In this document: positions 9,078 to 16,073 of the stretch, piece by piece
Position numbering within the stretch: the first letter of the stretch is position 1
How the letters are laid out: every line of letters starts with the position of its first letter
Assembly: GCA_963676865.2 (NCBI GenBank)
Contig: CAXXSS010000001.1
Coordinates: forward strand, 2,666,001-2,730,000
DNA from: JAAYUD01 sp963676865
GTDB taxonomy: Bacteria; Bacteroidota; Bacteroidia; Bacteroidales; Bacteroidaceae
Length of the DNA stretch: 64,000 nucleotides
Reading direction: 5' to 3'
The notes under the pieces: generated by a model
Databases searched by the model: none
Told to the model about the DNA's origin: nothing
Seen by the model: the letters and a program-made list of their open reading frames with translations, nothing else
Translations under genes and position numbers: made by a program

Positions 9078-10031
9078 TTATTGACAAACAAGTATTGTTT
9101 GTTCTTTATAGTTTGTTTTGTTCAGCTGATGCTTTAAAGCATCAGCTGAACAAAGAGGGTTTGGATGTTCTCCCGGGAGCATTTGCATCGGTGTTTTCAT
9201 TGCCAGAGCTTGGTGCGGTCGTGCCCAATTATACAGATATATCGATCTTGCGACGCCTTCTTGGGCTTCATCAAATGTTTTATTCTCATAATCGAAGAGC
9301 CATCCGTTCTTAACGGTATTGTTCATCCTCTCGGCTAGGGCATTGTGCAAGGGGTCGCCCGTTTGCGTCATACTGATAGCGATTCCTCTTTCTTTGAGCA
9401 GTGACACATAACCTTTTGATGCATATTGCACGCCTCGGTCGGAGTGATGGATAAGACCTGAAAGGTTGAATCCCTGGCCTTTATAAAAGTCGCACGCCAT
9501 CATCAACGCTTTTACCGGTCCTTCCGCTTCAAGAGTCCGAAAGAGGGCATATCCCACAATGATGCGGCTGAAGACATCCGTCAGCAGCGAAAGATAGGCA
9601 AATCCTTCTTTCGTGGATATATAAGTGATGTCACCCACCATCATACGGCAGACACCACAGGCCACGTATTTAGGAGATGTGTTAAGCAAATCCGGATATA
9701 TCCGATATGGATGATCGGAGTTGGTCGTACGAGGTCTGTAACGTCTGCGGCGCAGCATCATCCCGTTGGCCCGAAGGACATCGATAAATTGGTCGCGTCC
9801 TATCGTGAACTTTTCTCCGAACCGAGACTTACACAGACTGTAAAGCTCGCGGCAACCGCTTCGGGGAAGCTCCTGACGCAGAGACTGACAGTAATACGTG
9901 ATGCTGCTTATAAGTACATCTTGTTCGGCATTTGTTTCTTTGTGCTTGTAGTACCCTTGTCGGGAAATGTCAAGCAGTCCGCAAAGGGCGGATATGGTAT
10001 AACTTATACCTTTACCCGCCTTTTGTGACAA
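9078..10031 (-). CDS. IS3 transposase OrfB, rve/DDE catalytic part
   Basis: A 317-residue integrase-like subunit. The DDE residues sit in MVGDITYIS (Asp), LIHHSDRGVQY (Asp) and HNALAERMNN (Glu), followed by the usual YNWARPHQAL. The 5' part has an HTH_21-like region (DISRQGYYKHKE). The nominal start is TTG at 10031, but the natural product is probably the OrfAB fusion made by slippage at 10055-10061: the -1 frame from there runs without a stop into this frame. Catalytic motifs and length are intact. The 3' end of the gene contains a 38-bp perfect palindrome (9117-9154). Confidence 0.92.
   Translation of the reverse strand: MSQKAGKGISYTISALCGLLDISRQGYYKHKETNAEQDVLISSITYYCQSLRQELPRSGCRELYSLCKSRFGEKFTIGRDQFIDVLRANGMMLRRRRYRPRTTNSDHPYRIYPDLLNTSPKYVACGVCRMMVGDITYISTKEGFAYLSLLTDVFSRIIVGYALFRTLEAEGPVKALMMACDFYKGQGFNLSGLIHHSDRGVQYASKGYVSLLKERGIAISMTQTGDPLHNALAERMNNTVKNGWLFDYENKTFDEAQEGVARSIYLYNWARPHQALAMKTPMQMLPGEHPNPLCSADALKHQLNKTNYKEQTILVCQ
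9117..9154. repeat. 38-bp perfect palindrome inside the 3' end of orfB
   Basis: Arms 9117-9135 and 9136-9154 are exact reverse complements with no spacer (centre GCTTTAAAGC, core TTCAGCTGATGC). It lies within the last ~25 codons of the transposase gene. As RNA it would form a very stable hairpin with a small AU loop, possibly a terminator or a barrier to read-through. Confidence 0.85.
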
Positions 10032-10039
10032 GCAACCTA

Positions 10040-10429
10040 CTACTTGACATCGGAGTTTTTTCGTACCTTGATGTGATACTTCTCTTCAGCCAGGTCAATC
10101 ATGCAATCATAAACGTCACGGGCCATCTCTGCACGCTTCAGCTCAGATTCCAATTCCTTAATGCGCACTTTCAAAGAGGTGATGTCTTCTTCTGAAGAGA
10201 CATCCTCAGTACCGATTGATACAACTTTATCCTTCATATTTAATGGGAATGGTTTATCTTCAAGCCCAAAGATACGAAGCCAATTCCGAATTGAACCTCT
10301 GGATATACCATTTTCTTTTTCAAGGGTATACTTACCCTTGCTTCCATGAAGGTAAGAGTTTAAAATCTCTAGACGAATCTGATCGTCAATCTTTTTATTA
10401 TTTCTCATTTTTGAATAAGTTTGTGTCAA
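10040..10429 (-). CDS. IS3 transposase OrfA, helix-turn-helix part
   Basis: A 129-residue OrfA with an N-terminal HTH_Tnp_1-like domain (IRLEILNSYLHGSKGKYTLE, then ISRGSIRNW) and a C-terminal leucine-zipper-like coiled coil (ITSLKVRIKELESELKRAE) of the kind used for multimerisation. It ends in TAG at 10040-10042, nine bases before the nominal OrfB start, with an A-AAA-AAC slippery site about five codons before the stop. It starts 13 bp inside the right end of the element, as usual for IS3. The MRNNKK start seven codons later is an alternative. Confidence 0.88.
   Translation of the reverse strand: MTQTYSKMRNNKKIDDQIRLEILNSYLHGSKGKYTLEKENGISRGSIRNWLRIFGLEDKPFPLNMKDKVVSIGTEDVSSEEDITSLKVRIKELESELKRAEMARDVYDCMIDLAEEKYHIKVRKNSDVK
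10055..10061 (-). other. Programmed -1 frameshift heptamer A-AAA-AAC
   Basis: On the minus strand, orfA reads CGA AAA AAC TCC GAT GTC AAG TAG. Slipping back one base on A-AAA-AAC gives CTC CGA TGT CAA GTA GTA GGT TGC and then the first orfB codon TTG TCA CAA AAG, with no stop between. This is the canonical IS3 arrangement for making OrfAB transposase. Confidence 0.88.
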
Positions 10430-10501
10430 CTTATTCAGTACATGTCAAATCTGTATATCAAGAAGTACCACTCCGGTATGGTTAAAATAGTATTAGTATT
10501 T

Positions 10502-10601
10502 GTCCTTATCTTCCTAAAACGACATATGCCCCTAAATTTGTTGACGTCCATACGTTTTCTGAAAAACTTAAGGACGTCACCGAAAAAACTAACATATGAC
10601 A
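10502..10601. repeat. Interspersed intergenic repeat, copy 1
   Basis: About 100 bp here match 44375-44477. The core 10545-10596 is identical over 52 bases to 44421-44472 (begins CGTCCATACGTTTTCTGAAA); the outer parts are similar, with small gaps. The core contains a short inverted repeat (TGACGTCC and GGACGTCA). It lies between the IS3 end and the arsR promoter and overlaps no credible gene. Confidence 0.85.
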
Positions 10602-10685
10602 AAATAGAGGTGATATTGCAAGATCGAAATGATTGGTTGGCGTATTATTTTTCTTGTCTGCGATAAATAAATCTGCTGATATTAT

Positions 10686-10724
10686 TTTGAATATTCAACT
10701 ATTGTTCGTATGTTTGCGAACAAT
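10686..10724 (+). promoter_or_regulatory. ars promoter with overlapping ArsR-type operator
   Basis: A Bacteroidota promoter is visible: TTTG at 10686-10689, 19 bp, then the -7 box TATGTTTG at 10709-10716. The -7 box is exactly the spacer of a perfect 8-bp inverted repeat, ATTGTTCG (10701-10708) and CGAACAAT (10717-10724). A repressor dimer on these arms would cover the -7 box, as expected for ArsR repression relieved by trivalent arsenic. The transcription start should fall near 10723, which argues for the ArsR start at 10738. Confidence 0.8.
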
Positions 10725-10737
10725 GATAAAGAGAAAG

Positions 10738-11064
10738 ATGGAAAACGATAAAAAATATACTCCAAGACAAGAACAGTTGGCACGCTTTGCCAAAGCGTTG
10801 GGGCATCCCGCCCGAATCTCTATCATGCAATTTCTGGCAAAGCAGGATACGTGTTACTTTGGTGACATACACGAAGAGTTGCCCATTGCCAAAGCTACTG
10901 TTTCGCAGCATCTTAAGGAGCTGAAAAATGCAGGGCTGATACAAGGTGAGATTGAAACTCCAAAGGTGAAGTATTGTATCAACAAAGAGAATTGGAAATT
11001 TGCTCAGGAATTGTTCGGTGAGTTTATGGGGCAATGTATTTGCAAAAAAAAGGATTGCTGTTAA
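10738..11064 (+). CDS. arsR: ArsR-family metalloid-responsive repressor
   Basis: A 108-residue winged-helix repressor. The frame is open from 10633, but upstream starts lie before or within the promoter, so I choose the ATG at 10738 (MENDKK). The DNA-recognition part reads DIHEELPIAKATVSQHLKEL. Candidate arsenite ligands are the Cys in DTCYFGD and the C-terminal cluster CICKKKDCC; this layout differs from the ELCVCDL motif of E. coli ArsR. It heads the ars operon, and a perfect inverted repeat over its own promoter is the likely operator. A T-run with an overlapping weak hairpin follows the stop, so read-through into the operon may be partial. Confidence 0.9.
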   Translation: MENDKKYTPRQEQLARFAKALGHPARISIMQFLAKQDTCYFGDIHEELPIAKATVSQHLKELKNAGLIQGEIETPKVKYCINKENWKFAQELFGEFMGQCICKKKDCC

Positions 11065-11138
11065 TACATCCTTTTTTTATATACTAGTTGATCGTTGTTT
11101 TACGAATTACGATTATATGCAATAATAAATAATATACG

Positions 11139-11375
11139 ATGGAAATAAAAGTTTTAGGAACAGGTTGCAGCAGCTGCAAGGCATTGTATGCAACGGTAGA
11201 AAAAGTAATAAAAAACATGGATATTGATGCTGTGTTGGTGAAAGAAGAAGATTTGGAAAAAATCATGTCGTATAATGTAATATCGCTTCCGGCATTGGTA
11301 ATAGACGGTAAGGTTGTGGCCAAGGGGCGAATTGCAGAGAGTGAAATAAAGAATCTATTAACCATTAAGAAATAA
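11139..11375 (+). CDS. Small thioredoxin-fold protein, ArsE-like
   Basis: A 78-residue cytosolic protein of the small redox-disulfide (TM0996/MTH895) family. It has GTGCSSCKAL near residue 7 (CxxC motif) and the typical SLPALVIDGKVVAKGR end with the cis-Pro region. It is the first of three genes matching the arsE-arsF-arsG order described for aromatic arsenical handling in Shewanella: followed 5 bp later by an ArsF-like gene and then an ArsG-like permease. A role in passing electrons or thiols to the next proteins is inferred from fold and neighbours. Confidence 0.82.
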   Translation: MEIKVLGTGCSSCKALYATVEKVIKNMDIDAVLVKEEDLEKIMSYNVISLPALVIDGKVVAKGRIAESEIKNLLTIKK

Positions 11376-11380
11376 AAAGA

Positions 11381-11803
11381 ATGAAACGTATCTTTTTGAT
11401 CTCTCTGTTGGCACTGATTTGCTTTGCCGGTGCGTATGCACAAACAAAGAAAGTTGTAAAACCGGTCAAAGCGACGGTCGAAGTATTGTATTTCCACGGC
11501 AAGCAACGTTGCCCTACGTGTATAGCTATAGGTACTTATTCTAAAGAAGTGGTGAGCAAAGACTTTGCGGCTCAAGTGAAGAGTGGAATGCTGAAGTTTA
11601 AGGAAATAGATATATCTACTCCCGAAGGGGAGAAAGTGGCCGATAAATATCACGTCACCTGGTCGTCTTTGTATGTGAATAGGTGGCAAAACGGTAAGGA
11701 GATTCGGAACGACATAACTCGTTTCGGTTTTGAAAATGCCCGAACGAATACTCCGGCGTTTAAGAGTGGGCTAAAAAATAAGATTAATCAGCTATTAAAA
11801 TAA
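11381..11803 (+). CDS. ArsF-like exported thioredoxin-fold protein
   Basis: A 140-residue protein with a cleavable signal peptide (about residues 1-20, ending AYAQ) and a periplasmic thioredoxin-like domain with the motif KQRCPTCIAIG (CPTC). It fits the family annotated as nitrophenyl compound nitroreductase subunit ArsF. With the ArsE-like protein before it and the DsbD-like ArsG-like permease 9 bp after it, it would form a thiol relay across the inner membrane. The function in reducing or exporting aromatic arsenicals is known only for a few relatives, so the specific substrate is inference. Confidence 0.8.
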   Translation: MKRIFLISLLALICFAGAYAQTKKVVKPVKATVEVLYFHGKQRCPTCIAIGTYSKEVVSKDFAAQVKSGMLKFKEIDISTPEGEKVADKYHVTWSSLYVNRWQNGKEIRNDITRFGFENARTNTPAFKSGLKNKINQLLK

Positions 11804-11812
11804 TTGTAAGCT

Positions 11813-12523
11813 ATGATGGACTTCTTGCAACATATTTTGGACAACAGTAATATTCCGATCGTTACCGCTTTTGTCCTAGGGCTGCTCACGGCTATCAGTC
11901 CATGTCCGTTGGCAACCAATATAACTGCCGTAGGTTTCATAGGACGTGATATAGAGAGCAAACGCCGTATCTTTTGGAACGGTATCCTTTATACGGTTGG
12001 GCGAATCATTGCTTATTCGGTGCTGGGAGCTATATTGATATATATACTCCGAAGTGGTGCCGATATGTTCTCGATTCAGAAATGTATAAGCAAGTGGGGA
12101 GAAATGCTCATTGCTCCGGCTATGTTGCTCATCGGGCTGTTTATGCTGTTCGGTGACAAGTTGAGGCTTCCTAAATTCGGCTTCTCGGGAAATGTAAAGT
12201 CGGAGAAGTTAAAAGGTATCTGGGGAAGTCTACTTTTGGGTATGCTTTTCGCCATGGCTTTTTGCCCTACGAGCGGTGTGCTTTACTTCGGAATGTTGAT
12301 ACCCATGTCGGCTCAAGCTACGGGCGGATACCTGCTGCCTGTGGTGTTTGCTTTTGCCACCGGACTTCCTGTAATACTTGTGGCATGGTTGCTTGCCTAT
12401 AGCATGGCGGGAGTGGGCAAGTTTTATAACCGAATGAAGATATTTCAGAAATGGTTTAACCTCATTGTCGCTATATTGTTCATAGTGGTAGGTATTTATT
12501 ATTTTATTGTATTTTACTTATAA
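11813..12523 (+). CDS. ArsG-like permease, DsbD/CcdA-type membrane protein
   Basis: A 236-residue inner-membrane protein with about six membrane segments and the CcdA/DsbD hallmark Cys-Pro motifs: AISPCPLATN in the first helix and AFCPTSGVLYFGML in the middle. These paired Cys-Pro sites shuttle thiol electrons across the membrane in the family. Relatives beside ArsE/ArsF are annotated as aromatic arsenical efflux permeases. It lies 9 bp after the ArsF-like gene and 11 bp before arsD. Whether it moves electrons, arsenicals or both cannot be decided from the sequence. Confidence 0.82.
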   Translation: MMDFLQHILDNSNIPIVTAFVLGLLTAISPCPLATNITAVGFIGRDIESKRRIFWNGILYTVGRIIAYSVLGAILIYILRSGADMFSIQKCISKWGEMLIAPAMLLIGLFMLFGDKLRLPKFGFSGNVKSEKLKGIWGSLLLGMLFAMAFCPTSGVLYFGMLIPMSAQATGGYLLPVVFAFATGLPVILVAWLLAYSMAGVGKFYNRMKIFQKWFNLIVAILFIVVGIYYFIVFYL

Positions 12524-12534
12524 TTTATATCATA

Positions 12535-12864
12535 ATGAAAAAGATAGAAATATTCGACCCTGCAATGTGTTGTCCTACGGGGCTTTGTGGAACAAATATC
12601 AATCCTGATTTAATGAGGATTGCAGTCATAATTGATACCTTGAAGAAACAAGGTATCACAGTAACTCGCCATAACTTGCGAGATGAACCTCAAGTGTATG
12701 TTAGTAACAAGATAATCAACGACTATCTGAAACAATATGGAGCAGAAGTTTTGCCTATAACTCTTGTGGATGGTGAGATAGCCGTGACAAAGATATACCC
12801 AACAACTAAAGAAATGAGCGATTGGACAGGTGTTAACCTTGATTTTATGCCGCTCACTAAATAA
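12535..12864 (+). CDS. arsD: ArsD arsenite metallochaperone
   Basis: A 109-residue thioredoxin-fold metallochaperone that binds trivalent arsenic and hands it to the ArsA ATPase; it can also act as a weak repressor. The three key cysteines are present at the classical positions (FDPAMCCPTGLCG: Cys12, Cys13, Cys18). The Cys pairs seen near the C-terminus of some plasmid ArsD proteins are absent. It lies 10 bp upstream of arsA, the usual arrangement. Confidence 0.95.
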   Translation: MKKIEIFDPAMCCPTGLCGTNINPDLMRIAVIIDTLKKQGITVTRHNLRDEPQVYVSNKIINDYLKQYGAEVLPITLVDGEIAVTKIYPTTKEMSDWTGVNLDFMPLTK

Positions 12865-12874
12865 TAAGAAAACA

Positions 12875-14587
12875 ATGAAAATATATAGTTTGTTGGATAT
12901 AAATTTAACGAAATATCTTTTTTTTACAGGAAAAGGAGGTGTCGGAAAAACGTCTCTAGCTTGTGCTACGGCCGTTGGCTTAGCAGATATAGGAAAGAAT
13001 ATATTGCTTATCAGTACTGATCCTGCTTCAAATTTGCAAGATGTTTTTAACCAAACACTAGATGGCCATGGCACAATTATAAAGGAGGTTCCGAGACTTG
13101 TTGTAGTTAACCTTGATCCGGAACAGGCAGCAGCAGAATATAGAGAAAGTGTCATTGCGCCGTATAGAGATAAATTGCCCGAAAGTGTTATTCAGAATAT
13201 GGAAGAGCAATTGTCCGGTTCATGTACAGTTGAAATCGCAGCTTTCAATCAGTTTTCTGATTTCATTACCGATGCGGGGAAAGCTAAAGAATTTGATCAT
13301 ATTATTTTTGATACAGCTCCTACCGGTCATACTTTACGTATGCTTCAACTACCATCTGCATGGAGTACATTTATTAGTGAGAGTACCCATGGGGCGTCTT
13401 GCCTTGGACAATTGTCAGGATTGGAAGAGCGTAAAGAAATATACAAAAAAGCCGTTGAGACACTTTCAGATGCTAATGCAACGCGGTTAATATTAGTAAG
13501 TCGTCCCGAAACTTTACCTTTTAAAGAAGCCATGCGCTCTTCTCATGAATTGCAATTACTTGGAATTAGAAACCAATTACTAGTCATAAATGGGTTATTG
13601 GGAAGAGTCGATCAAACAGATGAAGTATCTAAACAAATATACGAACGGCAACAGCTTGCAATAAAACAGGCCCCCGAAGAATTATTGAAATATCCCTCTT
13701 ATTATGTTCCTCTGCGATCATATAATTTGTCTGATATTACGAATATTCGCCATATGTTATATGACGATAACTTCGTCAATAGTACAAATGATCAACAGAT
13801 CGTACAGGCAAAAGATCTAGATGAAGTGGTCAGTGACCTCTATAAATCGGGAAAACGAGTTATTTTTACGATGGGAAAAGGCGGTGTGGGCAAAACTACT
13901 TTAGCTACCGAAATAGCTCTTAAATTAAAAAAGATGGGGAAAAAAGTACATCTTGCCACAACCGATCCTGCTAATCATCTAAATTATAATCTTGTTATAC
14001 AGGCAGGTATCACTGTGAGTCGCATAGACGAAACAGAAGTGTTGGAATCTTATAAAAATGAGGTGCGCCATAAGGCAATTCAAACCGTTATGCCAGAAGA
14101 TATGGCGTATATAGAAGAGGATCTACGTTCACCCTGTACACAAGAAATTGCAGTTTTTAGAGCATTTGCAGAAATAGTGGATAGGGCAAAAGACGAAACG
14201 GTCGTTATAGACACTGCACCAACAGGACACACTTTGTTATTGCTAGATGCAACAGAAAGTTATCATAAAGAAGTGCAACGTACAGAGGGGGATATTCCTG
14301 ATTCAGTAAAAAACTTGTTGCCGCGTTTGCGTAATTCAAAGGAAACGGAGATCATCATTGTCACATTGCCTGAAGCTACTCCTGTCGTTGAAGCAGAGCG
14401 TCTGCAAAAAGACTTACAACGAGCAGGTATTTATAATAAATGGTGGATCGTGAATTCCTGTTTGTCGCTGACAAATACAAATGATGCTTTTTTAAGAACA
14501 AAAGCGGAGTCGGAGTCTAAATGGATAAAAAGAGTAGAACAATTATCTCATGGCAATACAGCCTTGGTTGCATGGAAAAATATATGA
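12875..14587 (+). CDS. arsA: ArsA arsenite-stimulated ATPase
   Basis: A 570-residue two-domain ATPase of the SIMIBI class that powers arsenite efflux. Both P-loops are intact: GKGGVGKT near residue 19 and MGKGGVGKTT near residue 333. The arsenite-binding cysteines are present in GSCTVEIAAF, GASCLGQLSG and SPCTQEIAVF, matching Cys113, Cys172 and Cys422 of the plasmid enzyme, as are the switch motifs DTAPTGHTLR and DTAPTGHTLL. The frame is open from 12830, but the ATG at 12875 follows arsD and gives the right N-terminus. In this operon the membrane partner is Acr3 rather than ArsB, a combination known in other bacteria. Confidence 0.95.
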   Translation: MKIYSLLDINLTKYLFFTGKGGVGKTSLACATAVGLADIGKNILLISTDPASNLQDVFNQTLDGHGTIIKEVPRLVVVNLDPEQAAAEYRESVIAPYRDKLPESVIQNMEEQLSGSCTVEIAAFNQFSDFITDAGKAKEFDHIIFDTAPTGHTLRMLQLPSAWSTFISESTHGASCLGQLSGLEERKEIYKKAVETLSDANATRLILVSRPETLPFKEAMRSSHELQLLGIRNQLLVINGLLGRVDQTDEVSKQIYERQQLAIKQAPEELLKYPSYYVPLRSYNLSDITNIRHMLYDDNFVNSTNDQQIVQAKDLDEVVSDLYKSGKRVIFTMGKGGVGKTTLATEIALKLKKMGKKVHLATTDPANHLNYNLVIQAGITVSRIDETEVLESYKNEVRHKAIQTVMPEDMAYIEEDLRSPCTQEIAVFRAFAEIVDRAKDETVVIDTAPTGHTLLLLDATESYHKEVQRTEGDIPDSVKNLLPRLRNSKETEIIIVTLPEATPVVEAERLQKDLQRAGIYNKWWIVNSCLSLTNTNDAFLRTKAESESKWIKRVEQLSHGNTALVAWKNI

Positions 14588-14588
14588 T

Positions 14589-15029
14589 ATGGAAAGGGTG
14601 AAAAATCTCAATAGAAGAATATTAATTCTTTGTACGGGCAACAGTTGCCGCAGTCAGATGGCTCAAGGCTTCTTGCAGTCGTTCGATGCAAACTTGACCG
14701 TCTGTTCTGCCGGAGTTGAGCCTTCTGAAAAGGTAAATGACAATGCTGTCAGAGTAATGAAAGAAGTAGGTGTAGATATAAGTGGTGAGTACCCCAAGCA
14801 TGTAAATACTTTCTTGAAGGAAGAATGGGACTATGTCATTACCGTATGTGGAGGGGCGCAAGAAACGTGTCCAATCTTCGAGGGGGAGGTTCGTCGTAGA
14901 TTGCACTTCGGCTTTGACGATCCTGCGACTGTGGAAGGGACTGCGGAATATGTAGAAAGTGAATTTCGTCGCATAAGAGATGAGATAAAGAATACTTTTT
15001 TTCAATTTTACACTTCAATAAAAGAATGA
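14589..15029 (+). CDS. arsC: Arsenate reductase, LMW-phosphatase type
   Basis: A 146-residue thioredoxin-coupled type arsenate reductase. The phosphatase-like P-loop is LCTGNSCRSQMAQ (CX5R), and the two later redox cysteines lie in TVCGGAQETCPIF. The general-acid-region motif FDDPA is also present. It reduces arsenate to arsenite, which ArsD/ArsA/Acr3 then export. The chosen ATG at 14589 is one base after the arsA stop codon; an in-frame extension from 14550 would overlap arsA. Its 3' end overlaps acr3 by 4 bp (ATGA), indicating translational coupling. Confidence 0.93.
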   Translation: MERVKNLNRRILILCTGNSCRSQMAQGFLQSFDANLTVCSAGVEPSEKVNDNAVRVMKEVGVDISGEYPKHVNTFLKEEWDYVITVCGGAQETCPIFEGEVRRRLHFGFDDPATVEGTAEYVESEFRRIRDEIKNTFFQFYTSIKE

Positions 15030-16048
15030 AACATCTTGCTTTTCTGGATAAGTATTTGACTTTATGGATATTTGTAGCCATGGTCGTAGGGGTCAGCATC
15101 GGATATCTCTATCCCGGTATCGTAAACTTTTGGGGACGGTTTGCAGTAGGTACCACCAATATTCCATTGGCGGTGGGCTTGATACTGATGATGTTTCCAC
15201 CATTGGCTAAAGTTCATTATGGTGAACTTGGCAATATGTTCAGCGATAGAAAAGTGTTGGTAACCTCTCTTCTGATCAACTGGATTGTCGGTCCGCTGTT
15301 GATGTTCTTTCTTTCAATATTGTTTTTGTCTTCCCATCCGGACTACATGTATGGGGTTATCCTGATAGGGCTGGCCCGATGTATTGCTATGGTTCTGGTG
15401 TGGAACGAATTGGCAAAAGGCAGTAGTGAGTATGCAGCGGGGCTTGTGGCTATGAACAGTATTTTTCAAGTGGCGTTTTATGCGATATATGCCTATTTCT
15501 TCATTGCTGTATTCCCTCGTTGGTTTGGACTTCCAACTACAGACCTCGTTCAGAAGATAACGATAGGAACCGTTGCCGAGAATGTTATGATCTATCTTGG
15601 AATACCTTTTGTGGCAGGCTTTGTCGTTCATAGGGTGCTCGGTAAGGTTAAAGGTGAACGATGGTATTATGAGCATTTTATACCGCAAATAAGTCCACTC
15701 ACATTAATAGCGCTGCTATTTACCATTGTCGTGATGTTCTCTTATAAGGGAGAATATATCATAAAGTTGCCTTTAGATGTCGTGAAAATAGCTGTTCCGT
15801 TAGTTCTGTATTTCTGTATCATGTTTTTCTTTACCTTTTGGATTACCAAAAGAAAGAAGATGCCCTATGATAAGGCCGTTGCCGTATCTTTTACGGCAAC
15901 AGGGAACAATTTCGAATTGGCTATTGCCGTAGCGATAGCCATATTCGGTGTTAATTCGGGAGAAGCCTTTGCTACAGTTATAGGGCCGTTGATAGAAGTT
16001 CCTGCTTTGATTCTATTAGTCAAATATGCCTTGGCTCATAGACGGTAG
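15026..16048 (+). CDS. acr3: Arsenite efflux permease, ACR3 family
   Basis: A 340-residue inner-membrane transporter with about ten membrane helices. The essential Cys is in GLARCIAMVLVWNELAKG, and the conserved Glu lies in GPLIEVPALIL near the C-terminus; ATGNNFELAIAVA is also family-typical. It exports arsenite and, with ArsA, is expected to be ATP-driven. It is the last gene of the operon and ends 25 bp before the convergent M24 peptidase gene. No clear terminator hairpin is seen between them. Confidence 0.95.
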   Translation: MKHLAFLDKYLTLWIFVAMVVGVSIGYLYPGIVNFWGRFAVGTTNIPLAVGLILMMFPPLAKVHYGELGNMFSDRKVLVTSLLINWIVGPLLMFFLSILFLSSHPDYMYGVILIGLARCIAMVLVWNELAKGSSEYAAGLVAMNSIFQVAFYAIYAYFFIAVFPRWFGLPTTDLVQKITIGTVAENVMIYLGIPFVAGFVVHRVLGKVKGERWYYEHFIPQISPLTLIALLFTIVVMFSYKGEYIIKLPLDVVKIAVPLVLYFCIMFFFTFWITKRKKMPYDKAVAVSFTATGNNFELAIAVAIAIFGVNSGEAFATVIGPLIEVPALILLVKYALAHRR

Positions 16049-16073
16049 CATCGAGCGAATGGAAGAATAAAGC

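Larger units (their letters stand above)
8971..10442 (-). mobile_element. IS3 family insertion sequence, complete
   Basis: The ends are imperfect ~20-bp inverted repeats starting TGTACTGAAT (8971 rightward; reverse complement ending at 10442) and followed by GTTGACA in both, with the TG...CA termini normal for IS3 elements. Inside are orfA and orfB, linked by a -1 frameshift site. A 10-bp inverted repeat (GAGTTGACAA at 9014-9023 with TTGTCAACTC at 9049-9058) lies between the left end and orfB. I found no convincing target duplication: flanks read ...GTGG and TGTC..., so the insertion may be old or one flank rearranged. Confidence 0.85.

Noticed and set aside
10031..10062. IS3 transposase as a frameshifted pseudogene
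   Set aside because: The break between the two frames coincides with an A-AAA-AAC slippery heptamer and the -1 frame is continuous, so it is programmed frameshifting rather than damage.
10421..10666. An 81-codon plus-strand frame across the IS3 end and the interspersed repeat
   Set aside because: It spans an IS boundary and a repeat, and the equivalent frame is not preserved at the second repeat copy.
14550..14588. Upstream start for arsC
   Set aside because: It would place 13 residues inside arsA; the ATG at 14589 gives the normal N-terminus before the P-loop.
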